From Aurelia coerulea (taxonomy: Eukaryota; Cnidaria; Scyphozoa; Semaeostomeae; Ulmaridae): a DNA stretch of 64,000 nt. Shown piece after piece: positions 54,981 to 64,000 of the stretch. The notes beneath the pieces are model-generated. The model was not told the origin of the DNA. It worked only from the letters and a program-made list of their open reading frames with translations, and ran no database searches. Numbering within the stretch: position 1 is the first letter of the stretch; every line of letters begins with the position of its first letter. Both the position numbers and the translations under genes were made by a program. The stretch lies in the NCBI GenBank assembly GCA_039566865.1, contig CM076947.1:6269501-6333500 (forward strand). The letters run 5' to 3'.

Positions 54981-55848
54981 CCCTAATCCACATGGGGGGT
55001 GGATTCCACCCCCCCTCAAGGTTTTATTTGCCGCGTTTTTAAACAACATTTGCTATGTCCCCCAGCCTCCCTGACTTTTACTAATTATCTATCAGCCACA
55101 TTTTGGTGGAAAAACTTTTGAACAATAGGACTCACAGGTCACGTGACATGCCCATATTTGGAAGGAGGTAGCAGCAAAATCATTGTTTTCAATGATTTCA
55201 ATGGAATTATTTGATTGAATTATGAAGTATTGTACACCAAATGAATCAGCAAACAAAGGGCTTCAATTAGATATCGGAATTTCTGGAATTTGATGATGTC
55301 AGCATTTTTTGATAATGACGTCATTTTGGCCGCCATTTTGGACTAATTAGCAATTTGTTCAGGTTTTTTCGAACGTTTTCAATGAAAAACACTCTAATGA
55401 TACATTTGTCATAGATAATCATCATTTTGCAGGTTTTTTTGGTCTCTTTTTACATAGAATAAATTTATCGCACAATTGACGTCATAAGAATCGGCTAATT
55501 TCTGGCAAAATATCACTCCAAAATCGTTATTTTCAATAAAATAATATTTTATCACCATTTTTGTTGACAAACTGAACCAAAAACTGCATAAAGTTCATGC
55601 AAAATCTTCATTTAACTTGAATTCAACTTGGAAGCCTGATTTTCACAGATTTTCAGCTTTGTGACGTCACTGTGACGTCACAAGGCGTGGCAGCCACACT
55701 CAAATTACTCTACAAGCTGTAAATTATCTGTTCTATAACTGTGCCAAGTTTTATTGAATTCGGATGCGTCTAAGGCAGTTTTCAGAGGGGGGGTGGAAAG
55801 CACCCCCCTCATAAATGGTAGCTCGAAAAAAGCCCATATGGGTTAGGG
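54981..55848. mobile_element. Nested TTAA element with GC-hairpin ends
   Basis: Ends CCCTAATCCACATGGGG and CCCATATGGGTTAGGG, flanked by TTAA at 54977-54980 and 55849-55852. A G-run / GTGGATTCCAC / C-run hairpin lies inside the left end and a similar one inside the right. Same design as 32603-33865. Confidence 0.85.
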
Positions 55849-55858
55849 TTAAATGCTA

Positions 55859-56276
55859 CACCTTTTTTTTATAAGAAACTTGGATCAGCACTTAGTACTA
55901 AAATTTTCTTAATTTCGCATGAAAATGTCGGTATTTTAGTAGTAAAAGTTGCTTAATTAGTTTCTTATTTTTTGGGCCTAAAATTGAGGTATTGTTCGAA
56001 GTTGAGCTTTCTTCTCGTGAAAGGGCTTCCATTTTGCATTGACATTGTCATCAAGAAGAAGCCATGCACATCAAAGCAAAAAATTGCCAATTTTGCAGTT
56101 AAAAGTCAAGAAAAGACAAATGTACCTTTGTTAGGGAGACATAGAATAAGAGAGACATACAGAAATAAAGTTTTAGAGTTTCTTAACTGTTCTTGAGCGT
56201 AGTACTATAGTTTCTTAAACTTTTGGTCATCGTAGTACTAGTTTCTTATAAACCAGTTTCTTATAAAAAAAACGTG
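55859..56276. mobile_element. Nested TA-flanked MITE (copy of 37390-37808, inverted)
   Basis: Ends CACC(T)8ATAAGAAAC and its partner ...AAAAACGTG, with TA on both sides. It is the reverse complement of 37390-37808 with scattered differences over its full 418 bp. Confidence 0.9.
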
Positions 56277-56789
56277 TAGCAGAACGATGATGTGTATACA
56301 TTATCTTATCTATACAAAAACCAAAGGTTTCTGAAAGCGAGCTGCATATATTTTCTATTTCTCTCCTTTCTATTTCTTACTTAGTTTCTTTTATCCTATT
56401 ACTCGGAAGGTAATACTTGAGAAATGTCCAAACATTGGGCAAGCTTCCAATAGGAGTACTCATATTTCCTTCTGAGTTTCTTAAAGGTTCCATAATAACT
56501 TTCATGTTCACTGCATGTGCCCTCATGAACAGTTCAAAGCAAGGTTTTTTGAAGCCTTTCCAATGTTTAGAAATTCCGAGTAATATGATACAGGAAACAA
56601 GTGAAAATAAAGTAGAATTATCGGGGTCTTCGTTTTCGTGGTCTTCGTTTTCTGGGTCTTCGTGGTCTTTGTTTTCGTGGTCTTCGTTTTCTGGGTCTTC
56701 GTTTTCGTGGTTTTCGTTTTCTGGGTCTTCGTTTTCGTGGTCTTAGGTCTTAGGTCTTCGTTTTCTGGGTCTTAGTTTTCCAAACACCC

Positions 56790-57684
56790 TCATCTAAAGC
56801 TATAGATGTGATATTTGTATTGTCGTCAGTAGTTGTTTGAGCCATTGCCTCGACAACCTCATCACAATCAAGGTACTGATGATTTTGATGCCATTTCGCC
56901 TTGCACATTTGTAAAAATTGAGACAAGAGTAAGTTTTCAGAGGCTGTGAGGCTACAAAATGACATATTCAGTTGATGAGGAGGGCTCTGTTGGTAAAGAT
57001 CTATTATGATATCTTTGTCTTGAATGAACTCTAATTGAGGTGTCAGGAAGTGAGTACGTCTTTCAGCATTATTAATTGTTGTGCATTTCAGCATTGTTTC
57101 AAGGTTTTCCATCTCAATCCAATGCATGTTGGATAGTGTTTCTGATCTAATTTTTTTAGCCCAATTGATACCCACAATTGTCTTGCTAAATTACTGTCTT
57201 TGAGATCTTTAGTATATGAGTAGGAGAGCTCACATCTATTTAAAAGTGTCATTAGACCTCTGCTACATGTCAATGATATGTCATTTGATAACACCTTATG
57301 CACAGGAGTAACAATCCCCTGCTCACTGATTTTATGTCTGATGGAATCAATCAAAAGCAACTTGAAAAGAACATGTCTTGCATTTCCATTAGATGGTACA
57401 ATTTGCTGAATTCCAGTTAGAACAATGTCAAAGAGAAGAACAGAGAATGGGATGTTTTTTCTTTCAGCTGCTTGTTCTTAAGATCTACTTGATGTTTGTT
57501 GTATGATTCCTTCAATGAAGATGCAGTAAAGAAGACAAGAGATTCAAGTGGAGTTGGTTTTCTTTTAAAGCCAAATGAAGCAAATAACCTCCCAATTTCC
57601 CCATCCTCACTCATAGACAGTTGATGCATTGCCTTGAAATTTTCAACTAAAGTATCAATTTCTTCATTTGTTGTAATTGAAGAA
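56790..57684 (-). pseudogene. Upstream coding blocks of the 51-58 kb locus
   Basis: Three shifted minus-strand frames read in order: SSITTNEEIDTLVENFKAMH, GEIGRLFASFGFKRKPTPLE; then NIPFSVLLFDIVLTGIQQIV, IDSIRHKISEQGIVTPVHKV, SRGLMTLLNRCELSYSY; then FLTPQLEFIQDKDIIIDLYQ and YLDCDEVVEAMAQTT up to IALDE at the foldback element. The middle part (I......GI.TP.H..L......S..L...LNR...S.SY) resembles the N-terminal region of 'EADT' family proteins. That would make this the 5' part of the decayed gene downstream. The assignment is from memory. Confidence 0.45.
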
Positions 57685-59291
57685 GGGAGTCACTAATTCG
57701 AGATCCAAGATTCACACTAATTCTAGATCTGGAATTCAACATTCACACTAATTCTATATCCGGAATTCAAGATTTACTCTAATTCTAGATCCGGAATTCA
57801 AGATTCACACTAATTCTAGATCCGGAATTCAAGATTCACACTAATTTAAGATCCAGAATTCAAGATTCACACTAATTCTAGATCCCGAAATCAAGATTCT
57901 GTGTGGTTTCATCTTTTTCGCTGTATTTTCTTTGTATCAGGCTTGTGAATAAATTGTTGATCTACCCAATTCCTCAATTTAAAACACACATATTCCTTGT
58001 TTTCTGTATCATATTACTTAAAGGTACTTGAGCTAAATATATAAATGTTGCCAAGACTTTTAAAAAACCTTCTTTTGAGGGCACAAGTAGTGAACATGAA
58101 GACTGTCAATGGAAACTTTTAATTAAAGCTGCAAATTACAAAAGTTTCTTTCCATTTTCAATCCAGGTAGGATGGTTTATCGACTTAAAAAATCGAGCCT
58201 TACATCTCTTACAAGCTGTTTCTTATGAAAAAAGCAAGTGTAAGTCAAGATCTGGAATTCTATTCTAAATCAAGATTATCTTAAAGGTTATTCGGACAGA
58301 ATTTGAAATAGTAGCCCACGTCACTTTTCTGAGTGGTATGAATGATTCTGTCATGGCCTTTGCTGCAATGAGAATCTTAATTAAAACCCTTTCTGTCTGT
58401 ACGCGCTCTGCAGATATGGAAGGCAAAAATTGACTTGTATGTTAGCACAAAACATATATCTTTAACAAACGAAAGACTGTTTGTCAACAAAGCAACGTAA
58501 AAGTTATGATACATATACTGTATCCGTAATGCCCTTTGTGCAAAGTGAAACAATTTCAAGCAAACATTTTTAATAAGAAACTCATTATAGAAACTCAACT
58601 CTTCGATAACAATAATGAACAAACTTCAATACTGGGCCAAATTATTCAAGAAACTCTTTTCCTTTTATCGAGGAAATCCATGGCATTTTTATTTTCACTC
58701 ATTTCTTGCACACATATTTGTTTAAGAAACTACGGGCCAGCACTGAAAGTTTCTGGTCAGATTTTCAATGGTCAGAGTTTTTTACGAGTTTCTTAAAGTT
58801 CCATTAACAGTCTTCATGCTCACTACTTGTGCCCTCAAAGGAAGGTTTTTTTGAAGTCTTTGCAACATTTAGACATTTACAGAAGCTGAAGTACCTTTAA
58901 GTAACATGATACAGAAAACAACGAATGCATGTGTTGTAAATTGAGGAATTGGGTAGATCAATCATTTATTCACAAGCTTGATACAAAGAAAATACAGCGA
59001 AAAAGATGAAAGCACACATTCTCCCACAAATTCTTAAAAAGCCAAATTTAGTCATAAATCTTGATTTCGGGATCTAGAATTAGTGTGAATCTTGAATTCT
59101 GGATCTAGAATTAGTGTGAATCTTGAATTCCGGATCTAGAATTAGTGTGAATCTTGAATTCCGGATCTAGAATTAGTGTGAATCTTGAATTCCGGACCTA
59201 GAATTATTGTGAATTTTGAATTCCGGATCTAGAATTAGTGTGAATCTTGAATTCCGGATCTTGAATCTCGGATCTTGAATTAGTGACTCCC
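57685..59291. mobile_element. Foldback element with ATTCACACTAATTCTAG tandem arms
   Basis: Starts GGGAGTCACTAATTC and ends GAATTAGTGACTCCC. The outer arms are arrays of about 31-bp units (ATTCACACTAATTCTAGATC then CGGAATTCAAG). Inversion continues past the arrays to about 58115 and 58795, so the arms total some 430-500 bp. Most of the interior lacks coding signal. No target duplication seen. Confidence 0.88.
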
Positions 59292-60520
59292 CTCATACTG
59301 TCACCAATTGCTGCAATTCTTGTCCCAGATGCCCAGTACATGCGATACTGAGGGTAATGCAAGATTCCCATCATGATAAGGATGCCAAGAAATTTTTCCA
59401 TTTCATCTGAATCTGTTTTCACAGATTTTCCTGTTTGTTGCACTGAGTATAAGTTTGTTTGTTCAACAATTCTGGATATCAGATCTCTTTCAAAAAATGA
59501 ATTTAAATATTCTAAAGGGCTTGGAATGACCTCTGGTGGATCTGGAAAGTTTCCCCCTGTGAATGTAACTGTTTGCTGCATAGGCTTGCTTCTACGCCAT
59601 CTATATTAACCTTTTCATGCCTTTGATGATACTGCCTTTGTTGATGGTCCTGCTTGCTCGTCACTGCTGCTTGTCTCCTCCATCGTATCATTTTCATCAT
59701 CATCTTCACTGTAATCACCAGGGACCGCGCAGCGGTTTTAAAGTGGGGGGGCTAAATGGCGAGCGAAGCGAGCTAAAATGGAATTTGTTGAGACCCGCCC
59801 TTTAGAACGTCGGAAAATGCCCTTTTCAAAAAAAGACTTGACTATTTACGTTCATATTTACATACAGTCAGTTTGGTTCAAAAATGATTTAAATTACTAT
59901 GTAAAGAGACATATTGTTACAACCAACAAAATTAACAGCAAAGCGTTTTTTCTCATAACTATTACCACTGAAGATCTGTCAAAGCAAACGTGCCAAAGTT
60001 GCGATGCCCATTCTAATTTTTAACAAAATCGTCAGCAATATCCAAGAGGGACATCGCGTTGCTCGTTGTTTATGAAAGTTCAATATCGCTAGATTGTTGA
60101 AATTTGACTGCTTCATATTTGAATGAAGTCAGATTTTGAGACATCTAGCTAGCCGTTGAGAAGGTTTCTCAGCAAATGCAGTTGTTGCGTGTATGAAAAT
60201 ATTGAAAATTCCATATTATTGAAATATTTTCGACCTATCTTTGAAAAAAGTGGGGGGGCTTTAGCCCCCCCTAGCCGAATGGCTGCGCGGTCCCTGGTAA
60301 TCACTAGCGAATGTATCAGCTTGTAATTGCTCTCATCATCAAGATTAGATTTCTTTGCATTGGATGCAATTCTTTCAAAACCAACAGCAACATCCTCATC
60401 AGAGCTATCATTTTCATCTTCACTGATTTCAGGGTTGGGCAAATACAATTGTTTGCTTTTCTAACTGACTTTGTATCCCAGAATTTGTAATGGTCGTTTT
60501 ATAAAATGATTTAGCTGCAA
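59292..60520 (-). pseudogene. piggyBac-like transposase N-terminal fragment
   Basis: An acidic start (PEISEDENDSSDEDVAVGFE; then DYSEDDDENDTMEETSSSDE) leads to YRWRRSKPMQQTVTFTGGNF, PSPLEYLNSFFERDLISRIV, EQTNLYSVQQTGKSVKTDSD and EMEKFLGILIMMGILHYPQY, then MYWASGTRIAAIGDSM. This is the N-terminal and early DDE region of piggyBac-type transposases (SPLEYF..FF, I...TN.YA.Q, FLG...MMGI...P.Y..YW). Two in-frame stops sit before YRWRR; the hAT-like element at 59719-60296 splits it; and it ends at the foldback element before the catalytic Asp residues can be confirmed. Confidence 0.78.
59719..60296. mobile_element. hAT-like MITE with 8-bp duplication
   Basis: Ends CAGGGACCGCGCAGC and GCTGCGCGGTCCCTG, flanked by perfect GTAATCAC copies at 59711-59718 and 60297-60304. 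CAGGG ends plus 8-bp duplication are diagnostic of hAT-type transposition. Near each end is a G-run (GTGGGGGGGCT). The interior has no transposase. It sits in the acidic N-terminal coding region of the piggyBac-like pseudogene. Confidence 0.93.
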
Positions 60521-60639
60521 ACGGAATCTGTAAACAAGAAGGAAATTGATTAGGTTTGGAAACGTAGGCCAACTGATCAGCTGATTTTGAAAATTGTAAA
60601 ACTGATTGAAAATGAATAACTTGGCAAATAGCAAACAAT

Positions 60640-61684
60640 CACATCCTAGTAATATCGTGTATTAACATTTGATTCAACTAAAGAAAGGAAATTGGCATCA
60701 TTTTTGCAATATTTGAATTGCGCATTAGACCATTTTTTGTAAGGCCTAACACCCCTATCTTCATGATGTTGTTCCACAACAACATTCACCAAATCGCTTT
60801 TTCTGTATTCTATGAATTAGTTTTTCTAAAACAATCTCCAGTGGCAAATACCTCAATAATTAGTGCACCACCATGAATTTTTTCAAAACTAACAATACTG
60901 CCTTACCTTGGAAGAAATGATGAGCAAGTACCAGGATTTGCAACGATGATGAAATTCTGGAAAACTTGGAAACAAAAGCTAGTGAAAATATTGTAGGTGA
61001 TTTCATAGTTGTTGCTGCTGCTGTAGAAGACCAAGCTGACAATGTGGATGTGACATCACAATTTCAGGATCAAGATTTCAGGATCAAGTTTATTCCATTC
61101 AGATATGCAGTCTGGATAGAAGCTGGATTTACATTTTTCTGTTCTTGCCCTTATTCACCCAATAGCATCCTGGTTGCGAAGGAAGTAGTTTGTCCAGTCG
61201 CTTATGGTGAAAATCGTAACAGAGTGGAACAAAGCACCAAACTTTCCTAGGTGATACCTATAGGTATGGAGAACATTTCTAGAAGGGATGCCGCTTTCTA
61301 TCGATTCCGGGGGGTAACCTACAGATAAAAATTGTGTGACGTCATACGAAAATTTCCAAAAAAATTACTTTGCGGCTATTTAAGTCTAATTGCACCAAGT
61401 GAGGGAGTTTAAATGAATAATTAATTCCTATAAATGAACTATTTATGAACCTCATTTAGTTTTTAACCAAATTCATTAAAATTTCTCAAAACCGGGGGTC
61501 AACATGTACATTGAATGGCTAATTTTGCAGTACAACTAGCGTAATACACCTGAAAAGGTTGATGTCTCAAATTTAGAACATAACAAATCTTCCAAACATC
61601 AAACATGCTCAAGCTAAGGCGTCTAGTGATAAAAAGTAATCATAGTCCATAAAATAATTTCCTGCAGGAAAAACAGACCAAGAA
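60640..61684. other. Mostly unassigned, one coding-like stretch
   Basis: A plus frame at about 60950-61250 (ENLETKASENIVGDFIVVAA, then AAVEDQADNVDVTSQFQDQD) looks coding. It includes a short duplication (TTCAGGATCAAG twice near 61063 and 61077). I recognise no family. The rest, including 61260-61680, shows nothing. Confidence 0.3.
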
Positions 61685-62329
61685 TCAAGTCCGTCTAGTC
61701 ATCCAATCTTTACATGATGCAGTACATCGGCATAGACTTGTACATGGCAGTCCTGCAATTCGATATTTGCATCTCTGCAGGCAAACAAGAATGGCCTTGC
61801 AGCCACATTTGAGCAGCTCTTTGCATGCTTTGGTTGCCTCTGGTAGCTCTGACCAAACAGGCTGCCATGTTGTCCCAGATAAAAATCATCCATGACTCAA
61901 GGGCGGTGGAGCATTCTGAATTGAGCTTAAAGGGGCTGGGTCACGTAACCGTAAACAAATCTGTTCTGTTCATTATCTATATTGTTGCCCGCATGCGCCG
62001 GCACGCGCCCATTGTGCTCTGCAAAGATTTTAGTGGATGGGGTGAATCCACAATAAAGTTACTTCTAAAAATCCATCAATATCTTTGCAATCTTACAACA
62101 TATGGTTGTTTCGTTTGTTTCTCTAAGAAGTTCAAGAGTTCATCTTCAAAATAGCACTTTCATTTTGAGAAAAATAGTGGAAATTTCTGTGTGATATGGC
62201 CTGTCAAAAAACTGCAAAATCGTCGTTTCGAAAGAAGTTTGTTTACTTTACGTGACCCAGCCCCTTTAAGCTTGTAATCCAGATACTTGCCTGGTAAGCA
62301 CTTCTTCTGCAATGCTGAAGTAGTGCAGC
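61685..62329 (-). CDS. 'EADT' family gene, exon 2 (Cys-rich C-terminus), split by a MITE
   Basis: Acceptor CTTTATAG before 62329, phase 0 with exon 1. The peptide begins AALLQHCRRSAYQASIWITS, and is interrupted by the TTAA MITE at 61931-62265. It resumes SSIQNAPPPLSHG, a TGA where Trp would be usual, then TTWQPVWSELPEATKACKEL, LKCGCKAILVCLQRCKYR and PCTSLCRCTASCKDW, and stops at 61685. The family ends this way: ..LLQH..RA.YQA.IW, then P.W..LPEA.KAC.EL..C.CK and a Cys-rich tail. The stop and the MITE make this copy non-functional as read. Confidence 0.78.
61931..62265. mobile_element. TTAA MITE (piggyBac-like) in an exon
   Basis: Ends AGGGGCTGGGTCACGTAA and TTACGTGACCCAGCCCCT, flanked by TTAA at 61927-61930 and 62266-62269. 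Removing it and one TTAA restores the exon frame (T-S-L-S-S). No coding capacity. Confidence 0.92.
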
Positions 62330-62334
62330 CTATA

Positions 62335-62869
62335 AAGATAAAGTCAAAAGAAGATTTTATTCTTCTAAGATAAATGTGTATCATATAAATAAATCTATGA
62401 GACCAACGTGACTGACAAGAGTAGTCAGAGGCTGATGCAATTGAAAGGACAGTTCCATTTTGGAATGACCAATGAGAAACAACAACAAAGTTAAAATTGC
62501 TCTTAAGTACCTTATTACATCGAATCAAATTTAGTCTGGGCAGAGCCTTTTCATTTTATAATTAACTCTGCAGAAGCAGTATTTATACGAGACTGGCTGT
62601 ATTTGAAGGACTGTGTCAAAGTGTCTCTAAAATTGCCCCCTTTCAGCCTCATGGGGCACATCCTGAAATGGAAACGGACATTTTTGGTTTGGTGTTAAAT
62701 ATTTTGTAATAAATACCCAAAGTAGCCCCAATATACCCCCAGTTCCTGTGCTTATGAGCCTACAATTTGCTTTGTGATGGTCGCTCACCATAAAGCTGCA
62801 TATTTATTTCATTCCTATGTGACTATGCATTGTTTTCGTTGAACAAAGACGGTTCCAAAGTATATTTAC
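62335..62869. other. Intron of the 'EADT' family gene
   Basis: Lies between the exon 1 donor (CAG|GTAAAT) and the exon 2 acceptor (TTTATAG). The 122-codon minus frame that overlaps it has no motif and is taken as chance. Confidence 0.6.
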
Positions 62870-63457
62870 CTGAGTTGGTGGAAGACTTTCCATTGAAGGT
62901 ACTTTTTTTGAAAATAGATCATGTCATGAGCTCATTCACATTCGACATGGCAGTTTCTCGTGAGAACAGAATGCAGGTGAATCTCTCCAATAGCCTGAAT
63001 GTTTGAGATTCAGCTTGCAGCAAATTAAACGGCCTGTTTACCACATGAAGAAATGCTTCAGTAACAGGAGTGAAAGACTTCCATGCTTGCCATGCTACCT
63101 TCTTTCTTTTACTGTAGAACTGTGATGTTGTATCACATCCAGAAAATGCATGAAAAAACGGCAAAGCTTTGTATTTAGGCCTCTCAAGCTTGTAGCATAG
63201 CTCATTAATGTTGTAATGTTTAAAGTTCTTTCCCATACCAAATGCGACAACTAATTCCATAAAGGGGTGTGCATCCAGGAGTTTAAAGAATACACCAATC
63301 AAAATTATCACTACATCTGTATCAACAGTTCGAACGAGACATTTCTGACTACCATTTTGCAATGCATGCTGGACATGAATACAAATGCGGGTGTCTGCTT
63401 CCTCATGATCACAGTCTGGCATCACTTGACTAAGATTGACTGCTTCAACAGATGATG
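62870..63457 (-). CDS. 'EADT' family gene, penultimate exon
   Basis: Acceptor CTCATTCAG before 63457, donor CAG|GTAAAT at 62870. The exon encodes NLSQVMPDCDHEEADTRICI, then VRTVDTDVVIILIGVFFKLL, ELVVAFGMGKNFKHYNINEL, LPFFHAFSGCDTTSQFYSKR and WQAWKSFTPVTEAFLHVV, ending VPSMESLPPTQ. The HEEADTR, DTDVV and SGCDTT(S) blocks define a large uncharacterised family abundant in cnidarians; the acidic residues at strand ends recall PIN-like nucleases, but that is only a guess. One frame slip (after NELM near 62922) separates the last 18 codons. Exon 2 follows in phase. Confidence 0.8.
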
Positions 63458-63721
63458 CTGAATGAGATTACAACATTATACAATACCTGCAGTCTTTAAA
63501 AGAAAAATTTGGTCCAAATAATATCTACTTCAGCCTGGTACTACATCTACAATTTCCAGCAAAAAATCCATCAATCGTCTTCATTAGTGTCAACTCCGAT
63601 TATGTAAAGTGACTATTTATATACAATGCAACTCGGTAAAGGCAGGTTGTTGAATGGGTTGCAGTGTGACTTGACAACACTTTTGCTTCTGTTATTTTTG
63701 TCATATTGTATTGTGAGGCTC

Positions 63722-64000
63722 ATGGCGACTACAAATAAATCAATATCCGAGGAGATTATTTCCATTGTAATAAATGACATACGTGCTGTTAAAAAGAAGC
63801 CCCTTCGTCATTCGGAACCCTCTGCAGCTAAAGCAAATCCAAACAAAAAGTATCAACGCCTATGTAGGTATGAGTTAGTCGGCCCAGGAAATTGCACAAG
63901 AGGAAAGGAATGCTGGTTTTCACACAACATAAGGGGAAATTTCAAAAACCAAAATTGCAGATACACCCATCCAGGAAATAGAGAATATGCAGGGAGAGCA
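63722..64000 (+). CDS. CCCH zinc-finger ORF, runs off the window
   Basis: Opens with MATTNKSISEEIISIVINDI and stays open for 93 codons to the window end. A CCCH finger is visible: Cys48 (LCRYELVGPGNC), Cys58, Cys64 and His68 (KECWFSH), spacing C-x9-C-x5-C-x3-H. A second partial motif NCRYTHPG (Cys79, His83) follows at once. CCCH fingers bind RNA; in cnidarians they also occur in ORF1-like proteins of LINEs. The rest of the gene is needed to tell a host gene from a retroelement. It is on the opposite strand to the 'EADT' gene and about 265 bp from it. Confidence 0.65.
   Translation, partial: MATTNKSISEEIISIVINDIRAVKKKPLRHSEPSAAKANPNKKYQRLCRYELVGPGNCTRGKECWFSHNIRGNFKNQNCRYTHPGNREYAGRA

Larger units (their letters stand above)
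54793..56789. mobile_element. Foldback element with GAAGACC-AAAAC tandem arms
   Basis: Begins GGGTGTTTGGAAAACTAAGA and ends with its complement. The arms (54793-54963 and about 56625-56789) are arrays of a 15-bp unit in two forms, GAAGACCCAGAAAAC and GAAGACCACGAAAAC. The interior holds two later insertions (54981-55848, 55859-56276) and a segment at about 56479-56605 shared with the next foldback element. It interrupts a minus-strand coding block; no target duplication is obvious. Confidence 0.88.

Noticed and set aside
54795..55049. KTKTQKTKTT and FRGLRFLGLRF repeat proteins on the two strands
   Set aside because: They are translations of the tandem array in the foldback arm, with no independent coding evidence.
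61699..61893. 64-codon minus ORF starting MDDFYLGQHG
   Set aside because: Wrong frame of exon 2; the frame with the ordered Cys residues matches the family.
62160..62528. 122-codon minus ORF
   Set aside because: Spans the TTAA MITE end and the intron of the 'EADT' gene; no motif, and the true exon uses another frame.

Overview
This window reads as a stretch of AT-rich animal nuclear DNA, most likely from an anthozoan cnidarian (coral or sea-anemone type). The inference rests on content and not on a search. It holds several CR1/L2-like LINEs, two Penelope-like elements, a THAP/Kolobok-type transposase gene, a P2RX7-like intracellular domain, DUF6589-like and Mutator-like (PF20700-like) coding blocks, and many MITEs. 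Family names come from motif recognition alone. Genes are split by GT-AG introns, so a one-ORF-per-gene reading does not work. No rRNA, tRNA, CRISPR array or prokaryotic-style operon was seen.

Layout. 0-6 kb: a decayed LINE (979-4021), then a 5'-truncated LINE on the minus strand ending in a perfect 60-bp-arm palindrome. 6-9.2 kb: a MITE inside a short remnant of a multi-copy gene, then a minus-strand DUF6589-like pseudogene. 9.4-13 kb: a plus-strand THAP gene in at least five exons with recognisable splice sites. 13-21 kb: gene-poor, with hAT-like, TA-flanked and foldback elements. 21.3-30.6 kb: a minus-strand P2RX7-like exon and three LINE copies, one split by a TTAA MITE and one carrying a twin-priming inversion. 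30.7-34 kb: a RecQ-like helicase pseudogene, a DUF6589-like exon fragment and a TTAA-flanked element. 34.5-37 kb: a Penelope-like element with an unbroken 655-codon RT plus GIY-YIG frame. 37-43 kb: TA-flanked MITEs, two phase-matched exons of an unrecognised gene, and an array of about 181-bp repeats. 43.8-48.2 kb: a second, broken Penelope-like element and an R4-type LINE endonuclease fragment. 48.8-57.7 kb: a long minus-strand mosaic of Mutator-like, hAT-like, 'EADT'-family and TPR-like coding blocks, with mobile elements sitting in former exons. 57.7-60.6 kb: a foldback element and a piggyBac-like pseudogene. 61.7-63.5 kb: two exons of a second 'EADT' gene, one carrying a TTAA MITE. 63.7-64 kb: the start of a CCCH zinc-finger reading frame that runs off the window.

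The main theme is repeated insertion of short non-autonomous elements into coding sequence. In at least four cases, removing the element and one copy of its target duplication on paper restores the reading frame exactly, which fixes the element ends and target preference. The most unusual signal is a set of foldback elements whose terminal inverted repeats are themselves tandem arrays. Two of them, at 54.8-56.8 kb and 57.7-59.3 kb, share an internal segment but have unrelated terminal arrays. Many frameshifts fall in or near homopolymers, so some apparent pseudogenes could be assembly errors; the in-frame stops and inserted elements are harder to explain that way.
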